Assembly: GCA_028227395.1 (NCBI GenBank)
Contig: JAOIZZ010000015.1
Location: 1-32,742, forward strand
Source: Woeseiaceae bacterium
GTDB lineage: Bacteria; Pseudomonadota; Gammaproteobacteria; Steroidobacterales; Woeseiaceae
DNA length: 32,742 nt
Reading direction: 5' to 3'
Both the position numbers and the translations under genes were made by a program. Below, piece after piece: positions 1 through 9,390 of this stretch; position 1 is the stretch's first letter, and the number at the start of each line of letters is the position of its first letter. Below the pieces are notes generated by a model. The model had not been told where the DNA came from and ran no database searches. It saw only the letters and a list, made by a program, of their open reading frames with translations.

Positions 1-1
1 G

Positions 2-370
2 CCAAACCAGAGACCATGGATTAATTTTTTAGGTTATTTTTTTGGCATTTCTTTTTATGGTGCAATCATAATTGGTTATGGTTTTTCTGGCCGTATATTG
101 CAAACTATCAGCGCCATAATTGCTTGCGGTTCTTTGATAACGATTATGTTTGTGCTTGAATTTATCTTGTTCGCACCTTTTATCGGAATCAATCTTGCTG
201 GGTTATTGGCGAGTTTTATTATGTTATGGTCGGTACCGGTTGAAGGGCATTTAATTAGCACTGCTATAGAGAAGAGCCGTTTTTTTGGCATTATTATTGC
301 TATTATTGCATTACTCTTACAGTTTCTATTTCAGGCTTATATTTTGAATTACTTGGAATCAGTCGGTTAA
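2..370 (+). CDS. Membrane protein of unknown function, 5' end cut by window edge
   Basis: An open frame runs from base 2 to the stop at 368-370, giving at least 122 residues with no in-frame stop before the edge, so the true start lies outside. A TTG at 98 could be read as a start, but hydrophobic coding sequence continues upstream of it, so I reject it. The protein is very hydrophobic, with about four membrane spans (near residues 7-26, 33-56, 57-75 and 90-115 of the visible part) and short charged loops such as the EGH...EKSR stretch between spans three and four. I do not recognise the family. It ends only 6 bases before mpl, so the two are probably co-transcribed; a role in the envelope is possible but unproven. 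Confidence 0.7.
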   Translation, partial: PNQRPWINFLGYFFGISFYGAIIIGYGFSGRILQTISAIIACGSLITIMFVLEFILFAPFIGINLAGLLASFIMLWSVPVEGHLISTAIEKSRFFGIIIAIIALLLQFLFQAYILNYLESVG

Positions 371-376
371 CAATAC

Positions 377-1750
377 ATGCATATTCATATCCTCGGAATT
401 TGTGGAACTTTTATGACTGGTATTGCATCTATGGCTCAATCTCTAGGTCATCAGGTTACGGGTAGCGATCAAAATTTTTATCCACCTATGAGTGATGCGC
501 TCAGGCAATTGAATATTGAGGTCGATGAAAATTATCATCCTTTGCAATTGGATAGGCGTCCAGATTGCTGCATTGTTGGCAATGTAATGACAAGGGGTCA
601 TCCTGTTATTGAATTTATGCTGGATAAAAAGATACCATTTAAATCAGGCCCACAATGGCTCTCGGAGAATATATTAAACGATCGTTTTGTTATCGCCGTA
701 TCAGGGACGCACGGGAAAACAACCACCGCAAGTATGCTGTCTTGGATACTTGAAGATAATGGTTATTCACCGGGTTATTTGATAGGTGGGATTCCTAATA
801 ATTTTAACTCGTCAGCCAGAATAGGTAACTCAAAATATTTTGTTATTGAGGCAGATGAATACGACACAGCTTTTTTTGATAAACGGCCTAAATTTATTCA
901 TTACCAACCAACAATTACTATTATGAATAATTTGGAATTTGATCATGCTGATATTTATAAGAATATAGATGAAATAAAATGGCAATTTCATCAGTTGGTT
1001 AGGATTACCCCTCAATCAGGAAAAATTATCTTTAATGGTACCGATGAAAATATCCATGATGTAATAAAATTAGGTAACTGGACGCCGACAGAAACTTTTG
1101 GCCTTAAAGATAATCATGATTGGCTTGCTAACAAAATGGATGAAAATAGTATTTCCATTAAGCACAAAAATACTATATCTGCTGGTGGTCCCTGGAATAT
1201 GAGTGGTTCCTATAATATTGAAAATGCCCTGGCTGCAATTGCTGCGGCAAATTCCATAGGCATTACTCCAGCAAGTTCCCTAGAGTCTTTGGCTAGCTAT
1301 AAAGGGGTAAAGAGACGTTTAGAAAAGTTAGTGACGATTTCGAACATCACAATTTATGATGATTTTGCTCATCACCCAACCTCTATAAAGAAAACTATTG
1401 AGGGTATAAATGAAAATCACAGTCATAACCGAATTATTATAGCAATAGAGATACGTTCAAACACCATGTTGTCAGGTGCCCATAATTCCGCATTACTAGA
1501 ATCAGTCAAAGATGCTGATTCTGTAGTTTTTTTTCAATCTAATAAAGACAAGCGCTCTCTGGAAGTCTCTCTAGAGAATCAAGGCTTGCTAGATAAGAAT
1601 AATATGTGGATGACATATGATATTGAGGTATTGGCAGCAAAACTTATCTCAATATTAAGAGACGATGACACTTTAATTTTTATGAGTAATGGAGATTTTT
1701 GTGGAGCAAAAGAATTGTTAATAAAGCAGCTAGACAAATTACATGTTTGA
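377..1750 (+). CDS. mpl: UDP-N-acetylmuramate:L-Ala-gamma-D-Glu-meso-DAP ligase
   Basis: A Mur-ligase family enzyme (457 residues, usual length) that attaches the recycled tripeptide L-Ala-gamma-D-Glu-meso-DAP to UDP-MurNAc in the cytoplasm, feeding murein fragments back into peptidoglycan synthesis. The N-terminus MHIHILGICGTFMTG is typical of Mpl rather than MurC. The ATP-binding P-loop GTHGKTTT lies at about residues 110-117, after the UDP-sugar binding domain; the central domain carries the EADEYDTAFFDKRPK stretch that marks Mpl, and the C-terminal domain holds DDFAHHPT. The ATG at 377 has no strong ribosome binding site but follows the upstream stop by 6 bases, which suggests translational coupling. 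Identification is secure by family motifs. Confidence 0.95.
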   Translation: MHIHILGICGTFMTGIASMAQSLGHQVTGSDQNFYPPMSDALRQLNIEVDENYHPLQLDRRPDCCIVGNVMTRGHPVIEFMLDKKIPFKSGPQWLSENILNDRFVIAVSGTHGKTTTASMLSWILEDNGYSPGYLIGGIPNNFNSSARIGNSKYFVIEADEYDTAFFDKRPKFIHYQPTITIMNNLEFDHADIYKNIDEIKWQFHQLVRITPQSGKIIFNGTDENIHDVIKLGNWTPTETFGLKDNHDWLANKMDENSISIKHKNTISAGGPWNMSGSYNIENALAAIAAANSIGITPASSLESLASYKGVKRRLEKLVTISNITIYDDFAHHPTSIKKTIEGINENHSHNRIIIAIEIRSNTMLSGAHNSALLESVKDADSVVFFQSNKDKRSLEVSLENQGLLDKNNMWMTYDIEVLAAKLISILRDDDTLIFMSNGDFCGAKELLIKQLDKLHV

Positions 1751-1779
1751 TTATAATTTTATTTGAAGGGCGGATTAAT

Positions 1780-2385
1780 ATGAAAATACCTTTATTTCCT
1801 TTGCAGACGGTTTTATTTCCGGGAGGGCCACTTTCGTTGAGAGTTTTTGAAAGACGGTACCTAGATATGGTGAGTGATTCTTTAAGTTCTAATCAATTAT
1901 TTGGCATTATACTTAATAAACAATCACCAAGTAGTGATGCAAATAATTTCTATAAAATCGGAGTATTAGCTCAAATTATCGATTGGAATCAAGGCTCCGA
2001 TGGAGTATTGGGTCTGCAAGTAATCGGAAAGGAGCGATTTTTACTCTCTGATCATTATGTGGCTGAAAATGGTTTAAATATGGGTGAAATAAAGGTATTA
2101 GAGCCTGAAAAAAAACTATTACTCCCCCAAGAATATACAACACTATCTGCGATGCTTGAGAGTATTCTCCGTGAATTCTCAGAATTATATACGTCAGTGA
2201 AAAAAGATTTTAATGATGCCTCATGGGTTGGATATAGATTAGCAGAAATACTTCCTATTGAATTGTCTCAGCGACAAATATATCTTGAAATTGAGGAGCC
2301 GCTTGATAGATTGGAGTTATTAAAGACTTTTATGATGGCCAATCAAAATTTCATGAAAATGCCTGAGGATTCAACTCTTCAGTAG
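1780..2385 (+). CDS. LON N-terminal substrate-binding domain protein
   Basis: A 201-residue stand-alone LON substrate-binding (PUA-like) domain, resembling the N-terminal part of Lon protease but without ATPase or protease domains. The start MKIPLFPLQTVLFPGG and the downstream RVFERRYLDMV are hallmark positions of the family. A longer reading with a start at 1699 would overlap mpl by 52 bases and add a non-family N-terminus; I prefer the ATG at 1780, which has AAGGG at 1766-1770 about nine bases upstream. Stand-alone LON domain proteins are common in gammaproteobacteria but their role is not settled; substrate or protein binding is a guess. It probably shares a transcript with mpl. Its last 15 bases overlap the end of hemL on the other strand. 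Confidence 0.88.
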   Translation: MKIPLFPLQTVLFPGGPLSLRVFERRYLDMVSDSLSSNQLFGIILNKQSPSSDANNFYKIGVLAQIIDWNQGSDGVLGLQVIGKERFLLSDHYVAENGLNMGEIKVLEPEKKLLLPQEYTTLSAMLESILREFSELYTSVKKDFNDASWVGYRLAEILPIELSQRQIYLEIEEPLDRLELLKTFMMANQNFMKMPEDSTLQ

Positions 2386-3645
2386 AGTGAAAACTTTTTC
2401 AGTGGCCTCTAGTGTTAATTTTATTTCTTTATCTGTATGCGCTGAAGAGATAAAGCCTGCCTCAAAAGCAGAAGGCGCTAGATAGATGTTTTCATTCAAC
2501 ATGCCATGAAAAAAACGTTTAAATAAATCAATATCTGACTTTATAATATCGTTGTAATTCTTTATCGGACCATATTTGTTGAAGGTAAAGCCAAACATAC
2601 CACCAAGATGAGTAACTTGCAGTGGCTGATCAAATGTTTTAGCTATCTCTGACATTCCCTTCATTAAAGCTCCGCATTTCACATCAAGAGACTTATGAAA
2701 ATTATCAACTTCCATTGATTTCAGTGTTACTAGTCCTGCTATCATTGCAATAGGGTTACCTGACAATGTTCCGGCTTGATAAACAGGACCTTCGGGTGCT
2801 AAATGAGACATGATGTCTTTTCGACCTCCAAATGCAGCTGCTGGAAGTCCACCGCCAATAATTTTTCCTAGTGTAGTGATATCTGGCTTTATGCCATAGA
2901 TTGATTGAGCTCCTCCCTTAGCTACTCGAAAACCAGTCATGACCTCATCAAAGATTAAAACTGCACCAGATAACTGGCATAGATCTTTTATTGTTTCTAG
3001 GAAACCAGGAATGGGTTTAATCATATTCATATTTCCAGCAATGGGTTCTACAATGACGCAGGCGATTTTATTTTTCATAACCTTAAATGCATTAATAACA
3101 CTTTCGGGGTCATTGAATGGCAAGGTGATCGTGTGTTTTGCAAGCGACACTGGTATTCCTGGAGAGCTCGGCACTCCATGGGTTAAGGCGCCAGAACCTG
3201 CTTTTATTAGCAGTGAATCCGAGTGACCGTGATAACAACCTTCAAATTTTATTATGATGTCTTTTTTCGTATAGCCACGCGCGAGACGAATAGCGCTCAT
3301 TGTTGCTTCAGTGCCAGTACTCACCATACGAACTCGTTCAATAGAAGGCATGAATTCACACACTTTACTGGCTAGTTTTGTTTCAATTTTTGTCGGTGCG
3401 CCAAAGCTTAAGCCATCTTTGATGGCCACTTTTATAGCATCAATAACTGCTGGAAATGCATGCCCAAGGATTAAGGGGCCCCAAGAACCAACATAATCAA
3501 TCATTTCTTGATTATCTTCAGTTTTTACCCACGCACCTTTTCCTGACTTAAAGAAAAGGGGATCACCACCAACACCACCAAAAGAACGGGCGGGTGAATT
3601 CACTCCACCAGCAATTACCTTTTTTGCCTCTTTAAATAAGGTCAT
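2371..3645 (-). CDS. hemL: Glutamate-1-semialdehyde 2,1-aminomutase
   Basis: A PLP-dependent class III aminotransferase-fold enzyme of 424 residues. It converts glutamate-1-semialdehyde to 5-aminolevulinate, the last step of the C5 route to haem and other tetrapyrroles. The N-terminus has the family motif AGGVNSPARSFGGVGG; DEVMTGFR lies at about 233-240, and the Schiff-base lysine is K261 in TTLGKIIGGGLPAAAFGG. The N-terminus is a few residues shorter than usual, but the ATG at 3645 is the only sensible start; the upstream AGAAA is a weak ribosome binding site. It lies 49 bases after cpdA on the same strand and may be the last gene of a metK-ahcY-cpdA-hemL transcript. A TATAAT hexamer at 3662-3667 is so close that it would leave almost no leader. 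Confidence 0.96.
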   Translation of the reverse strand: MTLFKEAKKVIAGGVNSPARSFGGVGGDPLFFKSGKGAWVKTEDNQEMIDYVGSWGPLILGHAFPAVIDAIKVAIKDGLSFGAPTKIETKLASKVCEFMPSIERVRMVSTGTEATMSAIRLARGYTKKDIIIKFEGCYHGHSDSLLIKAGSGALTHGVPSSPGIPVSLAKHTITLPFNDPESVINAFKVMKNKIACVIVEPIAGNMNMIKPIPGFLETIKDLCQLSGAVLIFDEVMTGFRVAKGGAQSIYGIKPDITTLGKIIGGGLPAAAFGGRKDIMSHLAPEGPVYQAGTLSGNPIAMIAGLVTLKSMEVDNFHKSLDVKCGALMKGMSEIAKTFDQPLQVTHLGGMFGFTFNKYGPIKNYNDIIKSDIDLFKRFFHGMLNENIYLAPSAFEAGFISSAHTDKEIKLTLEATEKVFTLLKS

Positions 3646-3694
3646 ATTTTCTTGAACCTAAATTATAATAGTTATTTTAAAAATATAAATGATT

Positions 3695-4474
3695 CTAGTT
3701 GGATATTTCTTTTTCAAGCCAGATGACTTCTGTATTAATCGATCCGTCCTCATATAACTGAATTCTTCTATACCCAGGAGGACGATCATCAATAGAGAAT
3801 TCCTCTGATTTTGGCTTGAATTGTCTACAAGTTGATGGTGTACCAATAATTTCAATATTATTGTAACTCATTTCGATGCTTTGATGAATATGACCGCAAA
3901 ATATAACTCTAATATTTCTATATTTTTCTAAAAGATTAAAAAATTCTATTTTATTTTCTAAACCAATCTCATCTATCCATCTACTACCTATATCTATAGG
4001 GTGATGATGTAAGTAAATCATTATATATTTATGATCATGTGTATTTATATTCAATTCTAGTTTCTCGAGTTCACTCTTACTCAGAAAACCTTTTGGGCTA
4101 TCAGCAATACTGCTATCGATGCCTATAATTAACCAATCTTGTTTAATTACTTTCTCGCAACAAAAAAACAATGACTTGGGTAATGTTGACTGTATTTTAA
4201 TTTTTGTATCATGATTTCCGGGGACACAAAATATTGGTGAATTTTCCATTTGAAGTAATCCATAGAAATTTTCATAGGAATCTTTATTGTTATCTTGAGT
4301 TAGATCGCCCGTTGCAATAATCATATCAAAATCCCAGGATGAACTTTTGATATGATTAACCACTGCTTTTAAAGATTGATAAGGATTGATTCCTTTGAAT
4401 TTATCGCTTTGATCAGAGAGAATGTGCGGATCAGTAATCTGAATGATCCTAACCGGTGGTTTATTTTTCTTCAT
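3695..4474 (-). CDS. cpdA: 3',5'-cyclic-AMP phosphodiesterase (class III metallophosphoesterase)
   Basis: A 259-residue calcineurin-like metallophosphoesterase matching CpdA, the cytoplasmic enzyme that hydrolyses cAMP to AMP. All metal-binding blocks are present: ITDPH with D15 and H17, GDL at 56-58, GNHD at 86-89, the HHHP stretch at 156-159 and GHIH at 194-197. The segment after the first block, KGINPYQSLKAVVNHIK, parallels the E. coli CpdA sequence, which makes CpdA more likely than another metallophosphoesterase; substrate choice is still inferred from similarity. It follows ahcY on the same strand, separated by a strong inverted repeat (4486-4522), so its expression may be partly uncoupled from the methionine-cycle genes. 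No adenylate cyclase or Crp gene is visible in the window. Confidence 0.85.
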   Translation of the reverse strand: MKKNKPPVRIIQITDPHILSDQSDKFKGINPYQSLKAVVNHIKSSSWDFDMIIATGDLTQDNNKDSYENFYGLLQMENSPIFCVPGNHDTKIKIQSTLPKSLFFCCEKVIKQDWLIIGIDSSIADSPKGFLSKSELEKLELNINTHDHKYIMIYLHHHPIDIGSRWIDEIGLENKIEFFNLLEKYRNIRVIFCGHIHQSIEMSYNNIEIIGTPSTCRQFKPKSEEFSIDDRPPGYRRIQLYEDGSINTEVIWLEKEISN

Positions 4475-4485
4475 CTTGACCGAAT

Positions 4486-4522
4486 AATATCACCCAAAGC
4501 CATTGGAACTTTGGGTGATATT
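4486..4522. terminator. Strong hairpin between ahcY and cpdA
   Basis: A perfect 14-bp inverted repeat (AATATCACCCAAAG at 4486-4499, its complement at 4509-4522) with a 9-base loop. It sits just after the ahcY stop and just before cpdA, both on the minus strand. The T-rich tract that would complete an intrinsic terminator lies on the plus-strand side (4519-4531); in the minus direction the stem is followed only by ATTCGG. It may terminate ahcY transcripts partially, stabilise the mRNA 3' end, or stop antisense transcription. Confidence 0.7.
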
Positions 4523-4529
4523 TTATTTT

Positions 4530-5918
4530 TTAATAACGGTAATATTCAGGTTTATAAGGGCCTTCTTGTTTAACACCAATATAATCAGCTTGCTCCTGAG
4601 TAAGTTTTGTCAATACGCCGCCAAATCCTGCCACCATATAACGAGCAACTTCCTCATCTAAATGCTTCGGAAGTACTTCCACTTGCAGCATTTTAGCTTG
4701 AGTTGATTCATCTTGAGCAGCAAATTTTCGCTTATAAAGTTCGATTTGAGCCAATACCTGGTTGGCAAAAGAGCCATCCATAATTCGACTTGGGTGCCCT
4801 GTGGCATTACCTAAATTAACTAGACGACCTTCAGCTAGTAACAATAAGTGATCACTTTTATCTTTATTGCGATATATTTTATGAACCTGAGGCTTAATTT
4901 CATCCCACTGCCAATTTTCTCGCATAAAAGCAGTATCAATTTCATTATCAAAGTGACCAATATTACATACAACACAACCACTCTTAAGTGCGCTTAGGAC
5001 ATTAGAGCCACAAACATTATAATTACCGGTACTGGTAACGAGCATATCGGTAGATGCTAATAAGTCTTTATTAACTCCTTTTGTTTCATCTCCGTCTTGA
5101 TAGGTAGAGACGACTTCAAAACCATCTAAACATGCTTGCATAGCGCAAATAGGATCGATTTCAGTGACCTTGACGATCATGCCTTCTTGGCGAAGGGATT
5201 GAGCTGAGCCTTTACCTACATCACCATAACCAACAACAACAGCTTTTTTCCCCATGAGCAAGTGATCCGTTGCACGCTTAACGGCATCACTAAGGCTATG
5301 ACGACAGCCGTATTTATTATCGCATTTTGACTTAGTGACTGAATCATTGACGTTAATAGCAGGTACTTTTAGCTCGCCAGATTCAAGCATTTCGTAAAGA
5401 CGATGAACACCTGTAGTGGTTTCTTCGGTGACGCCATGAACTGAATCTAAAACTTGTGGGTATTTTTGATGCAATAACGAAGTTAAATCACCACCATCAT
5501 CGAGTATCATATTAGCATTCCAAGGAAGACCATCTTTTAAAACTTGCTGCTCTAGGCACCATTCATACTCTTCTTCTGTTTCACCTTTCCAAGCAAAGAC
5601 AGGTGTACCATTAGCAGCAATAGCTGCCGCAGCATGATCTTGAGTTGAGAAGATATTACAAGAAGTCCAACGAACTTCTGCGCCTAATGCCTCTAGAGTT
5701 TCAATTAAAACCGCGGTTTGGATTGTCATATGAATACAACCTAGAATACGAGCACCGCTTAATGGCTGTTCTGAATTATATTTATCACGCAAAGTCATTA
5801 ATGCGGGCATTTCTGATTCAGCAATATTAATTTCTTTGCGACCAAATTCTGCCAAAGAAATATCTGCTACCTTGTAATCATCTTTATTTTTATTTATTGC
5901 AATAGCTTCATTAGCCAT
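4530..5918 (-). CDS. ahcY: Adenosylhomocysteinase (S-adenosyl-L-homocysteine hydrolase)
   Basis: A 462-residue NAD-dependent enzyme that splits S-adenosylhomocysteine, the product of methyl transfer, into homocysteine and adenosine, completing the activated methyl cycle begun by MetK. Visible motifs are [15 protein letters not shown] at about 87-100, DDGGDL at 140-145, [16 protein letters not shown] at 162-177, [14 protein letters not shown] at 191-204, the NAD-binding GYGDVGKG at 230-237, and the conserved C-terminal end KPEYYRY. The length is typical of proteobacterial enzymes. The start at 5918 is supported by AAGGGG about eight bases upstream. It lies 25 bases after metK, so the two form an operon; metF, a frequent neighbour of this pair, is not here and cpdA follows instead. 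Confidence 0.97.
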   Translation of the reverse strand: MANEAIAINKNKDDYKVADISLAEFGRKEINIAESEMPALMTLRDKYNSEQPLSGARILGCIHMTIQTAVLIETLEALGAEVRWTSCNIFSTQDHAAAAIAANGTPVFAWKGETEEEYEWCLEQQVLKDGLPWNANMILDDGGDLTSLLHQKYPQVLDSVHGVTEETTTGVHRLYEMLESGELKVPAINVNDSVTKSKCDNKYGCRHSLSDAVKRATDHLLMGKKAVVVGYGDVGKGSAQSLRQEGMIVKVTEIDPICAMQACLDGFEVVSTYQDGDETKGVNKDLLASTDMLVTSTGNYNVCGSNVLSALKSGCVVCNIGHFDNEIDTAFMRENWQWDEIKPQVHKIYRNKDKSDHLLLLAEGRLVNLGNATGHPSRIMDGSFANQVLAQIELYKRKFAAQDESTQAKMLQVEVLPKHLDEEVARYMVAGFGGVLTKLTQEQADYIGVKQEGPYKPEYYRY

Positions 5919-5943
5919 AGTGTTCCCCTTAGTGTTTATTTAT

Positions 5944-7098
5944 TTATGTTGAAGCTTTTAATTCTTCAGCTTTATCTGTTTTTTCCCAACTAAGATCAAT
6001 ATCTTCCCTACCAAAGTGTCCATAAGCGGCGGTAGGCAGGTATATTGGTCGAAGTAGATCGAGCATATTCAAGATACCGAAAGGTCTTAGGTCAAATTTA
6101 TCATTGATCAGATTAATTAATTTTTCTTCACTAATTTTACTGGTACCAAAAGTATTCACACTGATAGAGGTGGGTCTAGCGACACCTATTGCATATGATA
6201 CTTGAATTTCACAGCGTTCAGCTATTTCTGCAGCCACAATATTTTTTGCCACATAACGACAGGCATAAGCAGCAGAGCGATCTACTTTTGATGGATCTTT
6301 ACCAGAAAAAGCACCACCTCCATGTCTTGCGGAGCCACCATAAGTATCAACAATTATTTTGCGTCCGGTTAACCCGCAGTCACCCATAGGACCACCGACT
6401 TCGAATCTGCCAGTTGGATTGATATGGTATTTGGTATTTTTATTAATCCACTGTGAAGGGATGATGGGTTTTATAATTTCTTCCATTATTCCTTCTGTCA
6501 GATCACTCATCTTGACATCGGCATGATGTTGCGACGACACAACCACTGCATCTATTCCAACTGGTTTATCGTTTTCATATATAAAAGTTACCTGACTTTT
6601 TGCGTCAGGTCTTAACCAAGGTAGTACGCCTGCTTTTCTTACTTCCGCTTGCTTTTTAACGAGGTTATGTGCGAGTGAAATTGGCGCTGGCATTAAAACA
6701 TCAGTTTCGTTTGTTGCATAGCCAAACATTAATCCTTGATCACCAGCACCTTGATCTTCTGGATTAGCACGATCCACGCCTTGAGCAATATCTTGTGATT
6801 GCTTTCCTAGTGCATTCATTACCGCACAAGAACCGCCATCAAATCCCATGTCTGAATCTGTGTAACCGATATCAATAATTGTTTTACGAACAATATTTTC
6901 TACATCAATAACTGCGTCCGTGGTAATTTCTCCAGCCACTATTGCCATGCCAGTTTTTACCATAGTTTCGCATGCAACACGCGCTGATTTGTCCTGTTCA
7001 ATGATGGCATCAAGGATTGCATCTGAAACTTGATCAGATATTTTATCTGGATGCCCCTCTGAAACTGATTCAGATGTAAAGAGATAGGAATGACTCAT
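5944..7098 (-). CDS. metK: S-adenosylmethionine synthase
   Basis: MetK (384 residues, usual length) makes S-adenosylmethionine from methionine and ATP in the cytoplasm. Motifs visible are [11 protein letters not shown] with H16, ETMVKTGM near 44-51, the GAGDQG signature at 117-122, [12 protein letters not shown] near 236-247, and the P-loop-like GGGAFSGKD at 260-268 followed by KVDRSAAY. The ATG at 7098 is preceded by a GAGGT ribosome binding site. It is the first gene of a minus-strand unit with ahcY 25 bases downstream, giving the methyl donor and recycling of its by-product. A good sigma-70 promoter at 7151-7179 leaves a leader of only about 45 bases, which argues against a SAM riboswitch. 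Confidence 0.98.
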   Translation of the reverse strand: MSHSYLFTSESVSEGHPDKISDQVSDAILDAIIEQDKSARVACETMVKTGMAIVAGEITTDAVIDVENIVRKTIIDIGYTDSDMGFDGGSCAVMNALGKQSQDIAQGVDRANPEDQGAGDQGLMFGYATNETDVLMPAPISLAHNLVKKQAEVRKAGVLPWLRPDAKSQVTFIYENDKPVGIDAVVVSSQHHADVKMSDLTEGIMEEIIKPIIPSQWINKNTKYHINPTGRFEVGGPMGDCGLTGRKIIVDTYGGSARHGGGAFSGKDPSKVDRSAAYACRYVAKNIVAAEIAERCEIQVSYAIGVARPTSISVNTFGTSKISEEKLINLINDKFDLRPFGILNMLDLLRPIYLPTAAYGHFGREDIDLSWEKTDKAEELKAST

Positions 7099-7150
7099 AA
7101 GTACCTCATTTGTTTAGTTAAGAGATGTTATAGATTTTCTATTTGAATTT

Positions 7151-7179
7151 ATTATTTTTTGTGTTTCAACCTGTATCAA
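7151..7179 (-). promoter_or_regulatory. Putative sigma-70 promoter for metK-ahcY
   Basis: On the minus strand TTGATA (7174-7179) and AATAAT (7151-7156) are separated by exactly 17 bases, each matching the sigma-70 consensus at 5 of 6 positions. Transcription would start near 7144, about 45 bases before the metK ATG. In AT-rich DNA chance matches occur, but spacing and position are right. Confidence 0.55.
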
Positions 7180-7319
7180 AAATATTTTTTTTGAATACTG
7201 ACTAATTTTAATCATAATTTTTCAATTCTTGCTTGCGACATGGCTCTTAAATAAGCAAAATACTTTTATCCATAGCTACCAATAGTCTAGCGCTTAATTA
7301 TATATTATAAGGAGAGCCA

Positions 7320-9341
7320 ATGCGAAGCGAAAAAAATCATACATCTCGACGAGAGCTTGCCAATGCCATCAGAGCTCTTAGTATGGACGCCGTGCAAAAA
7401 GCAAATTCTGGGCATCCAGGAATGCCAATGGGTATGGCAGATATTGCAGAAGTACTATGGAATGATCATTTAAGACATAATCCCAATAATCCTGAATGGA
7501 TAGATAGAGATAGATTTGTTCTTTCGAATGGTCATGGGTCCATGTTGTTATATAGCCTGCTACATTTAAGCGGTTATCCGTTAAGCATAGAACAAATTAA
7601 AAATTTCCGACAATTCAATCAAGTGACAGCTGGTCATCCAGAACGTGAACCAGAAATTGGAATTGAGACTACCACTGGACCACTTGGCCAAGGAATTAGT
7701 AACGCGGTCGGTATGGCGCTCAGTGAAAAATTATTAGCCGCATCTTTTAATAAACCTGATGCAGAAATAATCAATCATAGAACCTGGGTATTTACGGGTG
7801 ATGGTTGTTTGATGGAGGGTATTTCTCATGAAGCTTGCTCTTTGGCGGGCACTTGGGGTCTTGGAAAATTGATATGTTTTTATGATGACAATGGTATTTC
7901 GATAGATGGCGATATTAAAGGCTGGTTTACGGATGATACTGTTAAGCGTTTTGAATCATATGGATGGCAAGTCATTGGCGATGTAGACGGGCATGACGCC
8001 GAGGAAATTTCTGATGCTATTTCTGATGCTTTGAAAGATACAAATAGACCTTCATTAATATGCTGTAAAACAAAAATTGGATTTGGCTCGCCAAATAAAG
8101 AAGGCACAGCAAGTACGCATGGTGCACCATTAGGTGATGAGGAGATAAAAGCAACCAAGGAAGCTTTGGGCTGGGATTCTCCTCCTTTTGAGATTCCAAG
8201 CGATATAATGGATGCCTGGAATGGCTTAAAAAAGGGCGAGAATAATGAAAAATCATGGATTGACAGTTTTGAGAAATATAATAAGGCTTATCCTGATTTA
8301 GGAAAAGAGTTAAAAAGAAGAATGAATGGAGAGCTTCCCGAGGATTGGAATAGGCTTGCAGAGAAATCTATTATTGATATTGATAATGAGGCTAATGATT
8401 TAGCAACCCGGCAATCATCTTTATTGGCCTTGAATAAGCTTGCTCCAATTTTACCTGAAATGGTAGGAGGCTCAGCGGATTTAACGGGCTCTAATTTGAC
8501 CAAGCATGATGCTTCTATTGTTTTTGATGATGACAATCCCGGTGGCAATTATCTAAATTTTGGAGTTAGAGAGTTTGGTATGTCAGCAATAGGTAATGGC
8601 ATGATTCTTCATGGTGGTGTAATTCCTTATTCAGGTACATTTTTGACATTTTCAGATTATGCACGTAACGCATTGAGAATGGCCGCTCTGATGGAGATTC
8701 AAAATATCTTTGTTTATACTCATGATTCAATAGGACTGGGAGAAGACGGTCCGACACACCAACCAATTGAGCATGTTGCAAGCTTAAGAATTATGCCAAA
8801 TATGAGTGTATGGCGACCTTGTGATGCTGTAGAAACTGCCGTTTCTTGGCGAGATGCAATTGAAAGAAAAGATGGTCCAACTAGCCTGATTTTAACGCGC
8901 CAGAAACTTCCTCATCAAGTTAGATCAAAAGAACAGATTAAAAATATCTCAAAAGGCGGTTATATTTTATCTGACTGTGATGGAATGCCAGATATTATAT
9001 TAATTGCAACGGGATCAGAAGTCGCTATCACTATGGATGCATCAAAAATCTTAACCAAAGAAGGTATTAATGTAAGAGTCGTTTCAATGCCTTGTACTAA
9101 TTTATTTGACCAACAGAATAAAGCTTATACTCAAAGTGTATTGCCGGCTGAATGTGGTTGTCGTTTGGCGATTGAAGCGGGTGTAACAGAGTGTTGGTGG
9201 CGCTATGTTGGTTCTTTTGGTGCCGTATTAGGAATGGATCGTTTCGGTTTATCCGCTCCAGCTGAAGAGCTTTTTGAATACTTTGGATTTACGGCAAGCA
9301 ATATCGTTAATAAAGCAAAGCTACTCATCGAGAGAGACTAA
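7320..9341 (+). CDS. tkt: Transketolase
   Basis: A 673-residue thiamine-diphosphate enzyme of the non-oxidative pentose phosphate pathway, moving two-carbon units between sugar phosphates. The N-terminal PP domain has SGHPGMPMG with H32, SNGHGSM with H72 and the TPP/Mg motif GDGCLMEG at 160-167 completed by N191; the Pyr domain holds the catalytic glutamate E418 in GVREFGM; a C-terminal transketolase domain follows. The start at 7320 is well supported by AAGGAGAG at 7309-7316. It diverges from metK across a 221-base spacer and heads a plus-strand tkt-gap-pgk set, a common gammaproteobacterial arrangement that links the pentose phosphate and Calvin/glycolytic enzymes; no RubisCO or phosphoribulokinase is seen, so glycolysis/gluconeogenesis is the likely use. 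Confidence 0.97.
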   Translation: MRSEKNHTSRRELANAIRALSMDAVQKANSGHPGMPMGMADIAEVLWNDHLRHNPNNPEWIDRDRFVLSNGHGSMLLYSLLHLSGYPLSIEQIKNFRQFNQVTAGHPEREPEIGIETTTGPLGQGISNAVGMALSEKLLAASFNKPDAEIINHRTWVFTGDGCLMEGISHEACSLAGTWGLGKLICFYDDNGISIDGDIKGWFTDDTVKRFESYGWQVIGDVDGHDAEEISDAISDALKDTNRPSLICCKTKIGFGSPNKEGTASTHGAPLGDEEIKATKEALGWDSPPFEIPSDIMDAWNGLKKGENNEKSWIDSFEKYNKAYPDLGKELKRRMNGELPEDWNRLAEKSIIDIDNEANDLATRQSSLLALNKLAPILPEMVGGSADLTGSNLTKHDASIVFDDDNPGGNYLNFGVREFGMSAIGNGMILHGGVIPYSGTFLTFSDYARNALRMAALMEIQNIFVYTHDSIGLGEDGPTHQPIEHVASLRIMPNMSVWRPCDAVETAVSWRDAIERKDGPTSLILTRQKLPHQVRSKEQIKNISKGGYILSDCDGMPDIILIATGSEVAITMDASKILTKEGINVRVVSMPCTNLFDQQNKAYTQSVLPAECGCRLAIEAGVTECWWRYVGSFGAVLGMDRFGLSAPAEELFEYFGFTASNIVNKAKLLIERD

Positions 9342-9367
9342 TAGAGTATCTATTTTTAATTATTTTT
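9340..9367 (+). terminator. Weak hairpin with T-tract after tkt
   Basis: A 6-bp AT-rich stem (AATAGA / TCTATT, 3-base loop) beginning at the tkt stop codon is followed by two short T runs. It is a poor terminator at best and could lower read-through from tkt into gap. Confidence 0.3.
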
Positions 9368-9390
9368 AACCAAAATTTTAGGAGAGTTAA

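Noticed and set aside
98-100. TTG at 98 as the start of the first gene
   Set aside because: Hydrophobic coding sequence in the same frame continues to the window edge, so the gene is truncated rather than starting here.
1699-1779. Longer N-terminus for the LON-domain protein starting at 1699
   Set aside because: It overlaps mpl by 52 bases and gives a non-family sequence; the ATG at 1780 has a ribosome binding site and begins exactly where the LON domain begins.
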